Source: Ruminococcus flavefaciens
Lineage (GTDB): Bacteria; Bacillota; Clostridia; Oscillospirales; Ruminococcaceae
Assembly: GCA_902792495.1 (NCBI GenBank)
Contig: CADBAC010000063.1
Location: 1 to 6,422, forward strand
Length of the DNA: 6,422 bases
Direction of reading: 5' to 3'
In this document: positions 5,818-6,422 of the stretch, one piece after another
Position numbering within the stretch: position 1 is the first letter of the stretch
Layout of the letters: each line of letters begins with the position of its first letter
Notes under the pieces: generated by a model
Database searches by the model: none
What the model saw: the letters and a program-made list of their open reading frames with translations, nothing else
What the model was told of the DNA's origin: nothing
Made by a program: the position numbers and the translations under genes

Positions 5818-6422
5818 ATGGCACTGAAAGACAAAGTTTTTGAAAAAGCCCCGTGTATGAGGTTCACTCTCACCGACGCAAAGCCTTCTGTCTTTGAAAG
5901 CAAAGTGGGCGGTGTGGGATATGTTCCCCGTGACGGCGAAGTTCCCGTGGGCGAAGGCGGAGTAAAAATGCAGTTCCTTGCGCAGGTCAACTGCGCCGAC
6001 CTTGACCTTGAGGACTTCCCGAAAAGCGGACTTCTTCAGTTCTGGATACTGGAGGACGACCTTGGACTTGGCAGGGAACCCTGCGACCCGACCACGAACC
6101 GTGTGGTCTACTACAGTGAGGACGAGATAGACCGCACTGTCACAGAGGACGAGGCAAGGGCAAAGACAGAACCTATCGTGGACGAGGACTACTTCCCCGT
6201 GAAAGGCGAGTACGGCATGGCTTTCGAGAAGGTCATAGATGAGAACTACGTCTACACCGAGGAGGAGATAGACGAGTGGTTCAAGGATCAGACCATCGAA
6301 CTGAAGGAGAATGTCGGCCACAAAGTAGGCGGATTCGGCAGAAGCGAACAGGTCGATCCGAAGGAGACCGATCCTTCACTTCAGGCATATTCGGTGCTGC
6401 TGTTTCAGCTTGACAGCGACTG
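5818..6422 (+). CDS. DUF1963 (YwqG-like) protein, array copy 3, cut by window end
   Basis: An open frame of 201 codons that runs off the window without a stop. The ATG has AGGAGG at 5805-5810, seven bases upstream, and lies 24 bases after the previous stop. Blocks: SKVGGVGYVP (28-37), FLAQVNC (53-59), GLLQFWIL (71-78), GHKVGGFG (167-174) and LLFQLDSD at the edge (194-201). By comparison with copy 2, about 50 residues are missing, including the MWGD block. Differences from copy 2: seven extra residues at the N-terminus and about 20 extra, acidic and probably helical residues (roughly 146-165, near EEEIDEWFKD) just before the GHKVGG block. Function unknown, same family as its neighbours. Confidence 0.92.
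   Translation, partial: MALKDKVFEKAPCMRFTLTDAKPSVFESKVGGVGYVPRDGEVPVGEGGVKMQFLAQVNCADLDLEDFPKSGLLQFWILEDDLGLGREPCDPTTNRVVYYSEDEIDRTVTEDEARAKTEPIVDEDYFPVKGEYGMAFEKVIDENYVYTEEEIDEWFKDQTIELKENVGHKVGGFGRSEQVDPKETDPSLQAYSVLLFQLDSD

Noticed and set aside
5803..6321. 172-residue open frame on the minus strand
   Set aside because: It is antisense to the third DUF1963 gene, whose family motifs and ribosome site are clear; similar antisense frames occur over its paralogues for the same reason.

Overview
The window reads as chromosomal DNA from a Gram-positive Clostridia-type bacterium, most likely a Ruminococcus-like gut or rumen organism. This is inferred from strong purine-rich Shine-Dalgarno (SD) sites, tightly packed same-strand genes, a speE-speB pair, and small DUF3592 and DUF1963 (YwqG-type) proteins. 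The genus is a guess; no rRNA or other marker is present. All ten genes are on the + strand.

Region 1 (1-726) holds two overlapping small genes: a four-segment membrane protein and a 75-residue zinc-ribbon protein. Region 2 (727-898) is a non-coding leader. It has an AT-rich candidate promoter zone and a tandem pair of hairpins with the same GCGT loop but different, compensating stems; the second hairpin abuts the SD of the next gene. Region 3 (899-2591) is the polyamine operon: speE (aminopropyltransferase) overlaps speB (ureohydrolase) by 11 bases.

Region 4 (2592-4447) is an array of three diverged DUF3592 membrane proteins. The last codons of speB plus the following leader and SD, 70 bases in all, recur 660 bases downstream with one mismatch (2548-2617 and 3208-3277). 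They bracket an AT-rich gene, so that gene looks like a cassette left by recombination at the speB 3' end. Region 5 (4423-6422) is an array of three DUF1963/YwqG-like soluble proteins, the last cut off by the window edge. The first overlaps the last DUF3592 gene by 25 bases, so the membrane and soluble arrays are probably co-translated.

No transposase, phage gene, RNA gene, CRISPR array or convincing intrinsic terminator is visible. The speE-speB pair is ordinary metabolism. The unusual part is the downstream run of six small genes from two unrelated families, each present as three tandem, unequally diverged copies, with a fresh recombination scar at the boundary. This looks like an accreting accessory cassette of the kind seen for immunity genes, but no toxin gene is in view and the function is inferred only.
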